Assembly (NCBI RefSeq): GCF_007896845.1
Contig: NZ_VOHS01000005.1
Location: 186,001 to 250,000, forward strand
Length of the DNA: 64,000 nucleotides
Source of the DNA: Chitinophaga pinensis
GTDB taxonomy: Bacteria; Bacteroidota; Bacteroidia; Chitinophagales; Chitinophagaceae
Direction: 5' to 3'
Under the pieces are notes generated by a model that was not told the DNA's origin, did no database searches, and worked only from the letters and a program-made list of their open reading frames with translations. Positions 62,716-64,000 of this stretch are shown piece by piece (the first letter of the stretch is position 1; every line of letters starts with the position of its first letter). The translations under genes and the position numbers were made by a program.

Positions 62716-63210
62716 ATGAAACCGTACGCTTTACTGATTGCGTTATTCTTTTCCGGGCTCGGCGTCAGCATAGCTCAGGAACGTACCAGAGACAAACTAT
62801 TCCCGCACTTTAATGAGGACATTGCCAAAATGAAGCAAAAGGAGAATAAGTTAAAGGCAGCTCCTCAACCCCAGAATACTCGTTCTACCAAAGAACAGCT
62901 ATTCACAGATTACCGTCCTCAAACTACCAAAACGCGTAGCAGCAGGGTACTGAATGCTAAAAAAACAGCTGGTAAAAATACTTCTGATGTAAGCGAAGCA
63001 GACGCAGCAAAGGATATAAAGTCTAAGCAGCTGAAACTACCGGCTCCTGTTGAAGTACCTACACAGGGTAATGCACAGGAAAATCTGAATGCTCCGGCAC
63101 ATAGTCAGACCGGTACCATCACACCGGCTCCCGGCAATACTGTAAAACCAGCTACCAAAGCTCCCACTACCGCGCCTGTGAATAAATCATTCCAACGCGC
63201 GAGACAATAA
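62716..63210 (+). CDS. Secreted basic low-complexity protein
   Basis: I do not recognise this 164-residue protein. It has a signal peptide (LLIALFFSGLGVSIAQ). The mature part is rich in Lys, Gln, Thr, Pro and Ala without predicted folded core, with TRSTKEQLFTDYRPQTTK, then a Pro-rich APVEVPTQGN and TPAPGNTVKPATKAPTTAP stretch. It may be a linker or wall-spanning piece. It lies between PorV-like and collagen-like genes in the operon. Confidence 0.65.
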   Translation: MKPYALLIALFFSGLGVSIAQERTRDKLFPHFNEDIAKMKQKENKLKAAPQPQNTRSTKEQLFTDYRPQTTKTRSSRVLNAKKTAGKNTSDVSEADAAKDIKSKQLKLPAPVEVPTQGNAQENLNAPAHSQTGTITPAPGNTVKPATKAPTTAPVNKSFQRARQ

Positions 63211-63235
63211 CCCCTAAGCATACAAACACATAACC

Positions 63236-64000
63236 ATGAAGAAATTATATCTACTGATCATATTACTGGCTGCTGTCTGTGCGGGTGCTTATGCCCAGAA
63301 TGGACTGTCAGGCACCAATTACCAGGCGGTAGTCCGCAACACCAACGGTACCGTTGTCGCCAATAAAGACATCTCTGTCCGCATATCCGTTCTCGGCGGT
63401 TCCGCTGCTGGTCCGGTACAATATGAAGAAACGCATGAAGTGAAAACCAGCACACTGGGTCTCTTCAATCTTCAGATAGGTAAGGGTAATGCAACTACCG
63501 GCACATTTGCAGCTGTACCCTGGGCTGACGCTAATCAATATTTAAAAGTCGAAGTAAATACCGGTAGCGGCTTTGTAACACTAGGCACCACTGAATTACT
63601 GAGTGTTCCCTATGCACTGTTTGCTGCAAATGGAACGCCCGGTCCGGCAGGTCCCGCAGGCCCTCAGGGTCCGGCTGGTCCAACCGGCGCGAAAGGTGAT
63701 GCCGGTGCTACAGGACCTGCAGGCGCGAAAGGCGATACTGGTCCGGCAGGAGCAGCCGGTCCTCAGGGAGCTCCGGGTGTAGCAGGACCGGTAGGACCTG
63801 TAGGTCCGGCTGGTGCTAAAGGAGACGCAGGAGCAGCTGGCCCTCAGGGAGCTCCGGGTGTAGCAGGACCGGTAGGACCTGTAGGCCCGGCTGGTGCTAA
63901 AGGAGACGCAGGAGCAGCTGGCCCTCAGGGAGCTCCGGGTGTAGCAGGACCGGTAGGACCTGTAGGCCCGGCTGGCGCTAAAGGAGATGCAGGACCTGCT
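63236..64000 (+). CDS. Collagen-like surface protein (3' end beyond window)
   Basis: The frame is open to the window edge (255 codons). A signal peptide (LLIILLAAVCAGAYAQ) is followed by a beta-rich domain (about residues 18-132, NYQAVVRNTNGTVVANKDISVRIS, LGLFNLQIGKG, SVPYALFA), as in phage-tail-like and adhesin N-termini of this phylum. From residue 133, 41 unbroken Gly-X-Y triplets run to the edge (GPAGPQGPAGPTGAKGDAG). Such tracts form trimeric collagen-like stalks. The last part repeats a 27-residue unit. It lies 25 bases after the previous gene; a C-terminal domain must lie outside. Confidence 0.85.
   Translation, partial: MKKLYLLIILLAAVCAGAYAQNGLSGTNYQAVVRNTNGTVVANKDISVRISVLGGSAAGPVQYEETHEVKTSTLGLFNLQIGKGNATTGTFAAVPWADANQYLKVEVNTGSGFVTLGTTELLSVPYALFAANGTPGPAGPAGPQGPAGPTGAKGDAGATGPAGAKGDTGPAGAAGPQGAPGVAGPVGPVGPAGAKGDAGAAGPQGAPGVAGPVGPVGPAGAKGDAGAAGPQGAPGVAGPVGPVGPAGAKGDAGPA
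63803..64000 (+). repeat. 81-bp tandem repeats in the collagen-like gene
   Basis: Units start at 63803, 63884 and 63965, each 81 bases (27 residues, nine triplets). They differ at only a few bases, so recent expansion is likely. Confidence 0.93.

Overview
The window is a chromosomal segment of a Bacteroidota bacterium, most likely a Chitinophaga-like member of the Chitinophagaceae. The evidence is the set of lineage-typical genes: type III glutamine synthetase, a fused 2-oxoacid dehydrogenase E1, PafA-type phosphatase, PorV/PorQ and type IX secretion sorting-domain proteins, and DUF1573. Promoters also fit the phylum, with TTTG / TAnnTTTG elements and no clear Shine-Dalgarno sequences. I saw no rRNA, tRNA, insertion sequence, prophage or CRISPR array.

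Positions 1-10.5 kb hold housekeeping and envelope genes: the end of a BamA-like barrel protein, truB, a methyltransferase, aroE, a phosphosulfolactate synthase, a TPR protein, two small secreted proteins, an enoyl-CoA hydratase, a PafA phosphatase and an alpha-oxoamine synthase (serine palmitoyltransferase or capnine synthase type). Positions 10.56-12.2 kb carry no protein gene. They hold a 64-nt nested hairpin and a tandem array of about nine 47-57 bp units, each an inverted repeat whose stem sequence differs but stays paired. A promoter-like site and a terminator on the minus strand bracket the array, suggesting a structured non-coding RNA.

Positions 12.2-37.6 kb hold purL, glnN, a YD-repeat lipoprotein, efp-accB-accC, a thioredoxin-like protein, malate dehydrogenase, a MarR regulator, several transporters, yebC, an orphan OmpR-family response regulator, the E1 fusion, DUF1573, an aminotransferase, carA and a zinc-ribbon membrane protein. 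The EF-P lacks the usual PGKG loop.

Positions 37.7-54.8 kb are the complete S10-spc-alpha ribosomal cluster on the minus strand, rpsJ through rplQ with secY, map, infA and rpoA. It has its own consensus promoter upstream of rpsJ, a second one between rplN and rplX, and many structured spacers. fusA lies 3.7 kb further upstream, without rpsL and rpsG.

The gap between fusA and rpsJ (54.8-58.4 kb) contains the most unusual content: three tiny minus-strand genes for hydrophobic peptides of 20-24 residues. Each has the same architecture: an upstream box of TGAAY repeats, a conserved leader, the peptide ORF and a terminator. The same box, including a 14-bp exact match, occurs upstream of the orphan response regulator at 29.4-30.1 kb, which suggests a small regulon. 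The window ends with a plus-strand surface operon: a type IX sorting-domain protein, a PorV-like protein, a basic secreted protein and a collagen-like protein that runs off the end.
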